Positions 1 through 8,846 of a stretch of 64,000 nucleotides of DNA are shown one piece after another. Source of the stretch: Panacagrimonas sp. (lineage in GTDB: Bacteria; Pseudomonadota; Gammaproteobacteria; Nevskiales; Nevskiaceae); assembly GCF_020697055.1 (NCBI RefSeq), contig NZ_JAJFBP010000005.1:1-64000 (forward strand), written 5' to 3'. The position numbers and the translations under genes were made by a program. The notes beneath the pieces were generated by a model. The model was not told the DNA's origin, searched no databases, and saw nothing but the letters and a program-made list of their open reading frames with translations. The stretch's first letter is position 1, and every line of letters begins with the position of its first letter.

Positions 1-43
1 GCCGCCGTCAACGCTCGAATTGCGATTGCGATCATTGAGCAAA

Positions 44-3000
44 CTAACGTCCGCCCGGCCTGATCGTCAGGCGTGACCCCGCCGAGAACGCGGCGAATTC
101 GGGTGCGTACATCGACTGCAGGGTCGCCGGGCCCACCCGGAAAGTGCCGCCCATGTTCGCGCGGGTCCGGTACTTGAGCGTGTACTCGCCTGCGGGCAAG
201 CGCTCGAAGAAGAAGTTGGTGCCGCTGTCGCGAATCTCCTCGTACCAGACCAGCCCCAGATCGCCTTTGTAGCCGCTGGTCGCGACGCCCGGCTCCAGGC
301 CCGCGGCCCGCGGATCGCGCAGATGCACATACTCGGCGGCATGTTTCGCGCGGATCGACAGCTGCACCTCGAGCTCATCGCCGGGTGCGAGGTCCGCGCC
401 GTCGGCCAGCGGCGTCAAGGTGAACTGGCCGTCGTGGTTTTCGCGCCGGAAGTAGCGACGCGTCACGCCGAACAAGTCCCCGCGCGCCTGGTCGGGCAGC
501 TGTTCGGTGGAGTAGTGCCAGGTCGCCGAGGCGAACAGGATGCCCGGAGTGTCCTTGGATACGACGACCGTCGCAGCGCTCTTCGGATCGATCGCATCAC
601 CCGCGACCATCACCTGGGCGGCCTTTCCCGAATAGCGATCGGGTTCGAACGTGAATTCGGTCGTGCGCCCGGCAAGTTCCACGCGTGCCGATTCGCGCGC
701 GCCCAACTGCCCTTCGGCTTGCAGGTAATGGACCAGCGAATAGATCACCTCGGCGGTGGCGCGCGTCGATTTCCAGTGGTTCAGCTGTTTGTTGAGGAAC
801 AGCCACTGCACCATGCCGTCACGGCGCGGATCTTGGGGCTTGAGTTCCATGAGCGCGCGCAAGGCAAAGGCGTGCGTCTCGGTGGTGTCGTTGTACCAAA
901 GCCAGCTGCGATCCTCGGGCGCCCAGTAGGTGCCCAGGTCCACGTCGGTCTTGGCCGAGTCCATGATGCTGTCGAACACGAGCATCGCGTCCGCCCGACG
1001 CCCCATGCGATGCAAGGTCAGGGCGAGATAAGCCTTCAAGTACGGCGAGTGTTCCTTCCAATGGCGGAATGAGAACGCGAGCATGGCGTTGCGCTCGGTG
1101 TCGCTGAACACACCGCCGGTCCAGGACGGATCGGGGAAGTTCGAAAGCGTGTAGTTCATCAAGGTCACGAACTCCCAGCAGCAGTCGTCCTTCATCGAAT
1201 CGCGCACGATGTCGTCGAGATAGTGCCGGTGCAGGTACTGCCAGGCGCGCGTCACCACGTCCTTGGGCGGCTGTACCCCGAACTCCAAGCCTTTGGAGAA
1301 CCCATGCACCGTGTACAGCGTCATGTAGGGCGACGGCGGCCCGCCCGGCCACCACGGGAAGGCGCCCAGCGACGTCTGCGCCTTCGCGAGTTTGGCCAGC
1401 GCGCTGCGCTGTTCCGCGTGCGCGATCTTGGGGTCGAGGATGCGCAGCGCCGGCGCTTCGCCTCGAGGCCCGCCCTTGGCTTCCTGGACCCACGGCGTTT
1501 CTTCCAGCGCCATGCGGCGATTGGGGTCGGCGCCCTCCCAGGTCTCCAGCGGCGTGTCGCGGGCGCTCAATTCCTTGGCCATCTTCGCCACCGACGGGTA
1601 GCGATGGAACACGCTCGTCACGATGCCGGTCGACAGATAGCGGTTCAGCGTCTGCTCGACGCATTCGTACGGGTAGTCCGCCAGATACGGCAAGGCCTGC
1701 AGCACGCCATAGAACAGTTGTGCATCGAGCGTCACCACGAGCGTGTCGTCGACGCGGCTCGGATCCTGCGTCCGCTTCATGTCCTCGAAGGTCAGCTCGC
1801 GTCGTTGTGCGCCCTTCAGCGCCGCGAAACGCGACTGCACGAGATGCATGCGACTGGGCAGCACCGGCAGCGCGCGCAGTTCACCGTCCGACAGATCCGC
1901 CGCCCGCGCGGTGACCTTGAAGGCCACGGTGCGCACGCCGCGCGGGGCCTTGAGCGCGAACACCACCGACTGGCCACCGCCGGCGGCCACCGCGAACGGT
2001 TGCGTGGCCTTTGCGATACCAAATGCCGGCCGGAGGTCCTCGTTCGTGACGGGATCAAAAATCTCGAGATCGAGATCACCCGACAGCGCGGCCTTGCCGG
2101 CATTGTTCACGAGCACCTTGAGCTGCGCCTCGTCGGATTCACGCAGGAACCGCGGCAGGTACGGGCGGATCATCAGATCCTTGACGGTTCTGACCTCGCG
2201 TCGCACCGAGGCGCCGCGCAGATCACGCGTGATTGCGTGGACCCACACATTCCAGGACGTGACGCTGTCCGGCACCTGAAACTCGATCGTCGCCGACCCG
2301 TCGGGGCCCGTGAGCAACTGCGGCTGCCAGAACGCGGTCTCCGCGAAGTTCGAGCGCAGGTCGATCGGGGGCGCGGACGCCGAGGCCTGATCGGCGAGCG
2401 CAACGGCTCCGTTGGCCATCACACGCTGCTCGTCGCGCTCCTGCTTGGCCGCAACGCGGCCGACCGCGGCGGCCTCCAGGGCCATCGCGGGCGCCGCGAC
2501 CGGCGAGGGCGGTGGCGGCGGCGGTGCCGACATCAGGCTGTCGTGGGCCATCCCACGACGCATCATCATCTGATGTCGCACGCCGGGGCCGCCGATGGCG
2601 TAGTCGTCGAAGAATCGAAGCCGATCGCCGTCCAACGCGGGAGGCGCCGACACCGAACCAAACCCGTTGTCCCACAGCCATAGGCCGGGCGCGCTGCCCA
2701 GACTCGCGCGCACCCAGGACACCTCGGTGCGCGTGGGATACAGCGACAGCGGCGACGGCGGGGTGTGCGGCGCGAACGCATCCAGGCTGCGGTCGTACAT
2801 GTAGGCCAGCAGTTCGGCGGCGCCGGCCTCGGCGGCCGCACCATCGGGTCTCTTCACGGTGACGCGCCAGGTCTCCCGCGCGCCGGGTCGCAGCGTGTCG
2901 CGGAAGGTGGCGAAGTCGAGCTTCAGTTCCTTGTCATCCCACGGCACGAACACGCTCTGCGAGAGCGTCATGAGCTGGTGATCGCGCAGCGCGCTGGCGG

Positions 3001-6000
3001 TAACACCGAATCCGCCGCGATCATCGGCCCCGATCGGGATCTCGATCAGCGCCGGGGATTGGCCGGCGATCAGCACGCGCCGCTCGATGCGGCGCCCGCC
3101 TTTTTCGATATCGAGCGTGATCGGCAGACCCGCGACGGCGGAGTGCACGAGCAGGCGCGCGGTACCGCCGACGTTGACCGAGGCGCGCTCCACTTTCAGC
3201 AGCAGCGGCAGCGCCACCGGCGTGGACGACGCGGCGACGATGAATTCCTGGCTCGTCGTATACGGCGTGCCGAAGTCGTCGACCGTGCGGTAGTGCAGGC
3301 GCCACGCACCGGGCGGAAGCGTGGGCAGCGTCAGGGCCGCCTCGCCCTTGGCGTCGTGCTGCAGGCGGCCCCGACCGGCCTCGGCGCCGTCGGCCCAGGC
3401 GCGCAGCACCGCCTCCGGGGCATAGCCCGGATCCTGACGCGAGCGCAGCGCATCGCCGGGCGTTCGATAGGCGTTCGCGCTCTCGGTGGGCGGCAGCGGT
3501 TGCTCCGCCGGCAGCAGGACCGACGACGGTTGTTGCAAGGCCACGACACGCCAGGTCCCCTCGCCCGCTTTGGGAACGCCGTCGAGATTGGTGCGCAACA
3601 GCGTGAACGCGGCGGCCTGTCCTTGGCGCACGAACGTCGCCGGGCTGGCGATGGTCGCCTCGACGCTGGAAAAGCCGAGTCGGAACGATCGCGAGGCCGA
3701 GCGCGTCTCGCCGCCCTCGTCGGTGACGTCGGCCTGGACGCGATAGCGATAGCTGATCTCTGGCGTCTTCGCCGTGCGCTCGTCGGCCTCGGCCTTGAAC
3801 GTCAACCGGAACCGCCCGTCCTCCCCGATGGGCGAGGTGCCGGCCGCAATCGTCCGGGACTCGGCGTACACACCGCGGCCATACCAGCCCCACCACCATG
3901 GATACACGGGCTCGCGCACGACGCGCCAGCGCACCTGGCCCTCGGTGAGCGGCAGTCCGAAGTAGTAGCGCGCGTCACCTTCCAGCGTCGCCGGGCGATT
4001 CAGGCGCAACGCGCCAGCCGGATCCTGCAACTGCACCTCGAAGGTCGGGCGCTTGTATTCCTCCACGCGGATCGAGGCGGCGCCGCCGTGCGAACTCTGC
4101 ACCGACCACGCGCCCAGTGCCCGCCCCGTCGAAATGATGAATTCGCCCGCCGCCGAGCCGTAGGCATTGGTGGTCACGGTCTTCACAGCGACCGTCTCGC
4201 CGTTGCTGTCCCTCAGGGTCACCTTCACCGCCGTCTGGGCCTGCACGCGGAAGCGCGCGACCTCGGCACCGCCGCGATAGGTCACGACTTTCCAGCGCAA
4301 GGTCTGGCCGGGCCGATAGACGCTGCGATCGCTGAACATCAGCGTGGCGGTGGCATCGACCGCACGCGGCTCCGAGTGGAATCCCACATCGCCGCGATCG
4401 ATGGCGAGGTGTTTCCCCTGGCGCGCCACGATCAGATGCTGCGCGCGTTCGCGGCCGGCCACGTGCGGAAAGCTGACAAGGCCGTCCGCACCGGTCGTGG
4501 CCGTCGCAATGCGCTGATGACCCTCCTGCCAATCGAACCGCCAGAGCATCACCTCGACACCCGCGAGCGCCGCGCCGGTTTCGCCGGACACGCTCGAGAC
4601 CTCCACGCCGCCACCGCGCGGCCGTACGACCAGCGCGAGGTCTCCGACGATCAGATAGACGCCCAAGGCCCGAGCGCCTCCGACCGAACCGAAGTCGGCC
4701 TGCGTCGAGGCCACGATCAAGTACAGGCCGGGTGCGTCCAGCGGCGGCGTGACGAACGTGCGATGCAGGCGGTGGTCCGGGGTCGGCGCCAACGTTGCGG
4801 TCCAGGCCTTTGCGGGGACCGCGGCGGACTGCACCAGCTTGCGCATCTGCTCGTCGTTGGGCAGCAGCTGATAGTCGCGCGACCCGGCCAAGCTCTTCAG
4901 CAGATCGACCGGGTAGGCCCTGAAGTGCAGGGTGTCGAGGTTGCGATGCGTCACCTCGATCGAACGCCGCTTCGGCCCGTCCGCCGCCATGGCCGCGAGC
5001 TGGTAGTCCGGCGCCTCGATGGTCTGAATGATCGATGTACAGCGCTGGCCGCCGATCGAGTTCGGATACGCGGCGCGACCCTGCTCCGCCGTCTGGCGGG
5101 CGCGGATGAGGCTGTCGGGCGCCTCCTCAGCGCGTACCAGATCGGCGACCTCCGCCATGCCCATGCTCCACCACTCGACGCCGCGCTCGGACACCAGGCG
5201 CGCTTCAAGCGCAGCACGGATGCGCGCGCGGTCATCAAGGTCGGTGAAATTCGCCGTGAGCTGACGCGCCCGCTCCAGGTGCGCTTCGAACGCCGCTTCG
5301 CGGTGGCCCTCCTGGGCATGCCACGCCTCGAGATCGCCCAGGATCGCCAGGATGCGCCGCAGCGGGTGAATGGTCGGATCGGCGAGCGCGTCGCGAAGGG
5401 ACGCGTCGCCCTTCCCCGTCAGCGCTCCCGCCAGGTCCAGCCGATAGACCTCGGCGGCGTGATCCGCCCGCCACAGCGACGTGTCGGCAAGCAGCTGCAC
5501 GAACAGATAACTGACCGCGTCGCGCAGCGTCCCGCGGATGCGCGGGGGATAGGTATTGGGTGCGATGTAGCGCGCCAGATGCGCGACCGGCTCGCGACCC
5601 AGGGCCTGACGCTGGGCCCACACCTGGGCGTACGCGCGCGCCGCTTCTGCGATGAGCTCGTCGCGTGTCCACGCCTTGAGGTCTGCCGCATCCTTGCGCT
5701 CGACGTGCTCGCGCTGACCGATCTCCCAGGCGTAGGCGTGGTAGTAGGCCACCAGTGCCTGACCGTAGAACAAATTCAAGGCGGCCCGCGCACGCGCAGC
5801 CTTGGGCCACTCGCGCGTCTTCAAATCGCGCACCGCGGTCTCTACCGTGCCGAGCGCCATGCCCAGCTGCACCTCGGTGATCAACGCGCGGGCCCAGGTG
5901 TCGTCGTCCCCTGCGGCCTGTGCCTGCTGACCAAGCTCTTCGACGAGCTGGCGCGCGGCCTCCATCTTCTGATCGCCCACGAGCCGATCGACCTCGGCCC

Positions 6001-6163
6001 AACGGGCATCCAGCGCAGGATCGGCGACGAGCGGCTGCGGCGCGGGCGGCTCCGGTTCGCTCGGCGCGGACGACGCGTCATCCGGACGCGCGCAGGCCGC
6101 CAGGCCACCCAGGACAAAGACCCAAAGCCAGATCCGTGCGTGGCGAAAGAGAAACCCACCCAT
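44..6163 (-). CDS. alpha-2-macroglobulin family lipoprotein
   Basis: Protein of 2039 aa related to bacterial alpha-2-macroglobulins, which trap attacking proteases in the periplasm. Residues 1-24 form a lipoprotein signal ending in the lipobox LAAC, with Cys24 as the lipidated residue. An MG2-like domain is visible near residues 605-700 (DRSVYRPGQ) and the A2M domain near 1270-1360 (FWQPQLLTGPDG). The thioester motif CVEQ lies at 1501-1504 and is followed by the helical thioester domain. The intact Cys-x-Glu-Gln fits the covalently trapping type. It is longer than the roughly 1650-aa E. coli YfhM type; the extra length lies N-terminal to MG2. The usual partner gene, pbpC, is not seen, but the downstream side lies outside the window. 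Confidence 0.93.
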   Translation of the reverse strand: MGGFLFRHARIWLWVFVLGGLAACARPDDASSAPSEPEPPAPQPLVADPALDARWAEVDRLVGDQKMEAARQLVEELGQQAQAAGDDDTWARALITEVQLGMALGTVETAVRDLKTREWPKAARARAALNLFYGQALVAYYHAYAWEIGQREHVERKDAADLKAWTRDELIAEAARAYAQVWAQRQALGREPVAHLARYIAPNTYPPRIRGTLRDAVSYLFVQLLADTSLWRADHAAEVYRLDLAGALTGKGDASLRDALADPTIHPLRRILAILGDLEAWHAQEGHREAAFEAHLERARQLTANFTDLDDRARIRAALEARLVSERGVEWWSMGMAEVADLVRAEEAPDSLIRARQTAEQGRAAYPNSIGGQRCTSIIQTIEAPDYQLAAMAADGPKRRSIEVTHRNLDTLHFRAYPVDLLKSLAGSRDYQLLPNDEQMRKLVQSAAVPAKAWTATLAPTPDHRLHRTFVTPPLDAPGLYLIVASTQADFGSVGGARALGVYLIVGDLALVVRPRGGGVEVSSVSGETGAALAGVEVMLWRFDWQEGHQRIATATTGADGLVSFPHVAGRERAQHLIVARQGKHLAIDRGDVGFHSEPRAVDATATLMFSDRSVYRPGQTLRWKVVTYRGGAEVARFRVQAQTAVKVTLRDSNGETVAVKTVTTNAYGSAAGEFIISTGRALGAWSVQSSHGGAASIRVEEYKRPTFEVQLQDPAGALRLNRPATLEGDARYYFGLPLTEGQVRWRVVREPVYPWWWGWYGRGVYAESRTIAAGTSPIGEDGRFRLTFKAEADERTAKTPEISYRYRVQADVTDEGGETRSASRSFRLGFSSVEATIASPATFVRQGQAAAFTLLRTNLDGVPKAGEGTWRVVALQQPSSVLLPAEQPLPPTESANAYRTPGDALRSRQDPGYAPEAVLRAWADGAEAGRGRLQHDAKGEAALTLPTLPPGAWRLHYRTVDDFGTPYTTSQEFIVAASSTPVALPLLLKVERASVNVGGTARLLVHSAVAGLPITLDIEKGGRRIERRVLIAGQSPALIEIPIGADDRGGFGVTASALRDHQLMTLSQSVFVPWDDKELKLDFATFRDTLRPGARETWRVTVKRPDGAAAEAGAAELLAYMYDRSLDAFAPHTPPSPLSLYPTRTEVSWVRASLGSAPGLWLWDNGFGSVSAPPALDGDRLRFFDDYAIGGPGVRHQMMMRRGMAHDSLMSAPPPPPPSPVAAPAMALEAAAVGRVAAKQERDEQRVMANGAVALADQASASAPPIDLRSNFAETAFWQPQLLTGPDGSATIEFQVPDSVTSWNVWVHAITRDLRGASVRREVRTVKDLMIRPYLPRFLRESDEAQLKVLVNNAGKAALSGDLDLEIFDPVTNEDLRPAFGIAKATQPFAVAAGGGQSVVFALKAPRGVRTVAFKVTARAADLSDGELRALPVLPSRMHLVQSRFAALKGAQRRELTFEDMKRTQDPSRVDDTLVVTLDAQLFYGVLQALPYLADYPYECVEQTLNRYLSTGIVTSVFHRYPSVAKMAKELSARDTPLETWEGADPNRRMALEETPWVQEAKGGPRGEAPALRILDPKIAHAEQRSALAKLAKAQTSLGAFPWWPGGPPSPYMTLYTVHGFSKGLEFGVQPPKDVVTRAWQYLHRHYLDDIVRDSMKDDCCWEFVTLMNYTLSNFPDPSWTGGVFSDTERNAMLAFSFRHWKEHSPYLKAYLALTLHRMGRRADAMLVFDSIMDSAKTDVDLGTYWAPEDRSWLWYNDTTETHAFALRALMELKPQDPRRDGMVQWLFLNKQLNHWKSTRATAEVIYSLVHYLQAEGQLGARESARVELAGRTTEFTFEPDRYSGKAAQVMVAGDAIDPKSAATVVVSKDTPGILFASATWHYSTEQLPDQARGDLFGVTRRYFRRENHDGQFTLTPLADGADLAPGDELEVQLSIRAKHAAEYVHLRDPRAAGLEPGVATSGYKGDLGLVWYEEIRDSGTNFFFERLPAGEYTLKYRTRANMGGTFRVGPATLQSMYAPEFAAFSAGSRLTIRPGGR

Positions 6164-6525
6164 GCTGTGCGCTCCGATACCGCGGTGAGATTACATCGCG
6201 CGAGGTGCTCGACCGATTTAAAAACGGGCTTGCAGCTGGATCGGGGTTAACGCTTCCCGACCCCTCGAGAACACGGCGCGAAGGCGCCGGCGCGTCCACA
6301 TCGCCGCAGTGCGCGCTGATGACGCGGTCGAACCGGGTTCGCATGCTTCACGGAGGGCGCGGAGCCGATCGTTCCGGGATGCGCGGAGCCGATTCCGGCA
6401 CCGACGAAAAGTGCAGTCCGGTGTGCCCTTGTACCTGCGTGAGGTTCGAACGCGGTCCGACCTCGCGAACCGATCTCGACCGATCTGCCTACACTGCGCA
6501 TTCCCTTCGAACTCCCCTGAGCATC
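6164..6525. repeat. 362-bp intergenic gap with a 13-bp direct repeat
   Basis: No gene is supported here between the divergent alpha-2-macroglobulin gene and the frameshifted helical-protein gene. The 13-mer GCGCGGAGCCGAT occurs at 6357-6369 and again at 6381-6393, 24 bp apart. A possible -10 box for the plus strand, TACACT, lies at 6490-6495, about 30 bp before the ATG at 6526, but no convincing -35 box accompanies it. Confidence 0.45.
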
Positions 6526-7495
6526 ATGGGCTCCCTGTCATCCCTCAGCGGACTGCCGCCGTTTCTGGCCTACCTGGGCGTGGCGTGCGCGCCTGCCGCC
6601 GGCGTTCGTCGCGGAGGTCTGCCTGTACCTGGATCCGCGCTGCGCGCACGACCTCATCCACGCGTTTCCCACGCGCGCGATCCTGCCCATCGCACTGGAG
6701 CTGCTGAAGCGGCGCGACTGGATCACCACCGGGCGTTTCGTCGACTTCCTGCCGGACGAGGCGATCCGCGCGGTGCTCGAGCACATCGAGAACGACGAGA
6801 TGCTGCTGCGCATCTCGTTCTTCGTGGAATCACCCGACCGCCTCGACCACGTGGTGCGGCTGATGCCGGCCGAACGCCTGCGCCAGGCGATCCTGCTGGC
6901 GGTGGACGAGTCGCGCGATCTGCTGACCGAGGTGATGTCGCTGATCATCCACGTGTCGTACGCGCTCAAGCGCGACCTCGGAGATCTTGCCGCCGCACAG
7001 GACGAATCGGTGCTCGATCGCGTCGTCGAAGCCGCGCACGCGCAGCGGCTGTGGACCGACCTGCTGCCGGTGATCTCGGTGGTGTCGCCCGCCGCGCAGC
7101 GCAAGGTGGTGAACCTGCCGGTGCTGCGCGACGACCCGCGCGTGCTGGAGGCGATCCTCGACGCCGCGCACCAGGGCGCGCTGTGGGGTGAGGTGCTGCC
7201 GCTGATCCGCCACATGGACGAACCGATGCGCGCGGCGGTGCCGGGCATCGCAGCCGATCTTCCGCCCGCGGCGTTGGCCGGCGCCGCCGACGCGGCGCTG
7301 CTAGGTGAGTACTGGGAGGTGCTGCTCGACATCGCGCGGCGCATTCCCGAACCGCGACAGCGCGAATGGGCCGCGATCGTGGCGCGCTATGGCGAGGTCG
7401 ATCCCGAACTGCTCGCGCGCCTGCGCCATCGTGCAACCGACCTGGGCTTCGGCGAAGCGTTTGCGCAAGACGCGGCGCGGCCCGTTGCCGCCTGA
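6526..7495 (+). CDS. conserved helical hypothetical protein with apparent frameshift
   Basis: I do not recognise a named family. Translation from the ATG at 6526 reads MGSLSSLSGLPPFLAYLGV and then becomes implausible. From about 6587 the next frame carries a coherent, Leu/Ala-rich helical protein (RLPPAFVAEVCLYLDP onward) to the stop at 7495. Removing one base near 6586 joins the halves as LGVAARLPPAFVAEV, giving about 322 aa. Without the repair, the only usual start in the downstream frame is the GTG at 6773, which would remove about 80 residues of coherent sequence. Repeated LLPVISVVS- and LLPLIRHMD-like helices suggest a HEAT-like solenoid. The gene lies 33 bp before the enoyl-CoA hydratase gene. 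The frameshift may be a sequencing error or a real lesion. Confidence 0.65.
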
Positions 7496-7528
7496 TACGG
7501 TCCGCCTTCGAATCGATCATTTCGTCCG

Positions 7529-8335
7529 ATGAGCTACCAGAACCTGCTGCTGCACACCGACGCGGCGACCGGCGTCGCGACGTTGACGCTGAACCGACCG
7601 GCCGCGCGCAATTCCTTCAGCGCCGAACTGCTGCGCGAGATTCGCGCGGCGCTGGCCGAAGTCGCCGGCCAGCGCGCAGCACGCGCGCTGCTGCTCACCG
7701 GCAATGGCGCGAGCTTCTGCGCCGGCGCCGATCTGAGCGGCCAGACCGGCGGCACGCGCGAACAGATCGCGAGCGCCGGCGCCGATTCGCAGCGCGACTG
7801 GATCAATCCGATCGTCACGGATCTGCAGTCGCTGCCGTTCCCGACCGTGGCGGCCGTCAACGGCAGCGCCGCCGGCGCGGGCGCGAGCCTGGCGCTGGCC
7901 TGCGACGTGGTGATCGCGGCGCGCTCGGCGTTCTTCCTGTTTCCGTTCATGCCGCGCCTGGGCATCGTTCCTGACATGGGCGCGACGTGGTTCCTGCCGC
8001 GGCTGCTCGGATCGGCGCGCGCGATGGCGCTGTCGCTGATCGGCGATCGGCTGCCCGCACCGCAGGCCGCCGAGTGGGGTTTGATCTGGCGCTGTGTCGA
8101 GGACGCGGCCTTGATGGACGAGGCGCAGGCGCTGGCCCAACGCGTCGCCAAGGCGCCGGCGCACGCCGCGCTCGAGCTGCGTCGCGCGTTCGCCGCATCG
8201 GCCGCGCGCGATCTTCCGGGGCAGCTCGACTACGAGGTCGAACGTCAACGCCAGCTGCTGGCCCGGGCCGAGTTCGAGGAAGGCGTGCGCTCCTTTCTCG
8301 AAAAGCGCGAACCGACGTTTCCGCCGCGAGCCTGA
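7529..8335 (+). CDS. enoyl-CoA hydratase/isomerase family protein (PaaG-like)
   Basis: Crotonase-fold protein of 268 aa acting on acyl-CoA thioesters. The oxyanion-hole loops are CAGADL (64-69) and GSAAGAGAS (112-120). Asp149 in GIVPDMGATW matches the catalytic Asp of PaaG-type isomerases, and the usual hydratase glutamates are not evident. This suggests isomerase chemistry such as ring-opened phenylacetyl-CoA or a delta3-delta2 shift. No other paa genes are nearby, so the phenylacetate assignment is weak and general fatty-acid catabolism is equally possible. The gene starts 33 bp after the frameshifted helical-protein gene and is followed 41 bp later by the DUF4870 gene. Confidence 0.85.
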   Translation: MSYQNLLLHTDAATGVATLTLNRPAARNSFSAELLREIRAALAEVAGQRAARALLLTGNGASFCAGADLSGQTGGTREQIASAGADSQRDWINPIVTDLQSLPFPTVAAVNGSAAGAGASLALACDVVIAARSAFFLFPFMPRLGIVPDMGATWFLPRLLGSARAMALSLIGDRLPAPQAAEWGLIWRCVEDAALMDEAQALAQRVAKAPAHAALELRRAFAASAARDLPGQLDYEVERQRQLLARAEFEEGVRSFLEKREPTFPPRA

Positions 8336-8376
8336 ACGGCGCAGATCGCACCGCTTTCATCCACCGGACGCCTTCC

Positions 8377-8724
8377 ATGACCGACGCGCTGATCCCGACC
8401 CCGCCGAGCAAGGACGACTGCAACCTGGCGATGCTCGCGCACCTGCTGGGCATCTTCACCAGCTTCGTGGGCGCGCTGATCATCTGGCTGGTGAAGAAGG
8501 GCGATTCGGCCTTCGTTGCGCAGGAAGGCGCCGAGGCGCTCAACTTCCAGATCACCGTCGCGCTGGGCTGGGTGGTGGCGATGATGCTGTCGATGATCCT
8601 GATCGGGTTCCTGCTCTACCCGGTGCTGCTGATCGGCAACCTGATCTTCTGCATCCTGGCGGCGTCGTCGGCGTCCAAGGGCCAGGGCTACCGCTATCCG
8701 TTCACGCTGCGCCTGGTGCGCTGA
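8377..8724 (+). CDS. DUF4870 domain-containing small membrane protein
   Basis: Membrane protein of 115 aa of unknown function. The N-terminus is polar and is followed by SKDDCNLAMLAHLLGIFTSF, the opening typical of DUF4870/Tic20-like proteins. Hydrophobic segments lie at about 17-38, 59-78 and 79-98. The motif VAQEGAEALNFQIT (48-61) is the family signature. The ATG at 8377 is chosen because it places the signature at the expected distance and no in-frame upstream sequence looks coding. The gene follows the hydratase gene by 41 bp and may be cotranscribed with it. No function can be read from context. Confidence 0.82.
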   Translation: MTDALIPTPPSKDDCNLAMLAHLLGIFTSFVGALIIWLVKKGDSAFVAQEGAEALNFQITVALGWVVAMMLSMILIGFLLYPVLLIGNLIFCILAASSASKGQGYRYPFTLRLVR

Positions 8725-8846
8725 GCACACTTGTACGTCAGGCGTCGCGTCGGGTCCGTGCTCCCTCCCGGAGTCGGAATCCTGGCGCGGGTAAATGACC
8801 AGCTCAATCGTCCTGGTCCGAACGCCGCGGCACAGAGGACCCAGGG

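Noticed and set aside
2765-6250. 1161-codon open frame on the plus strand opposite the alpha-2-macroglobulin gene
   Set aside because: Antisense shadow of a high-GC gene; no domain, signal or family motif can be seen.
6773-7495. GTG at 6773 as the true start of the helical protein
   Set aside because: About 80 coherent residues precede it in the same frame and join to a good ATG start at 6526 if one base is removed; kept only as an alternative.
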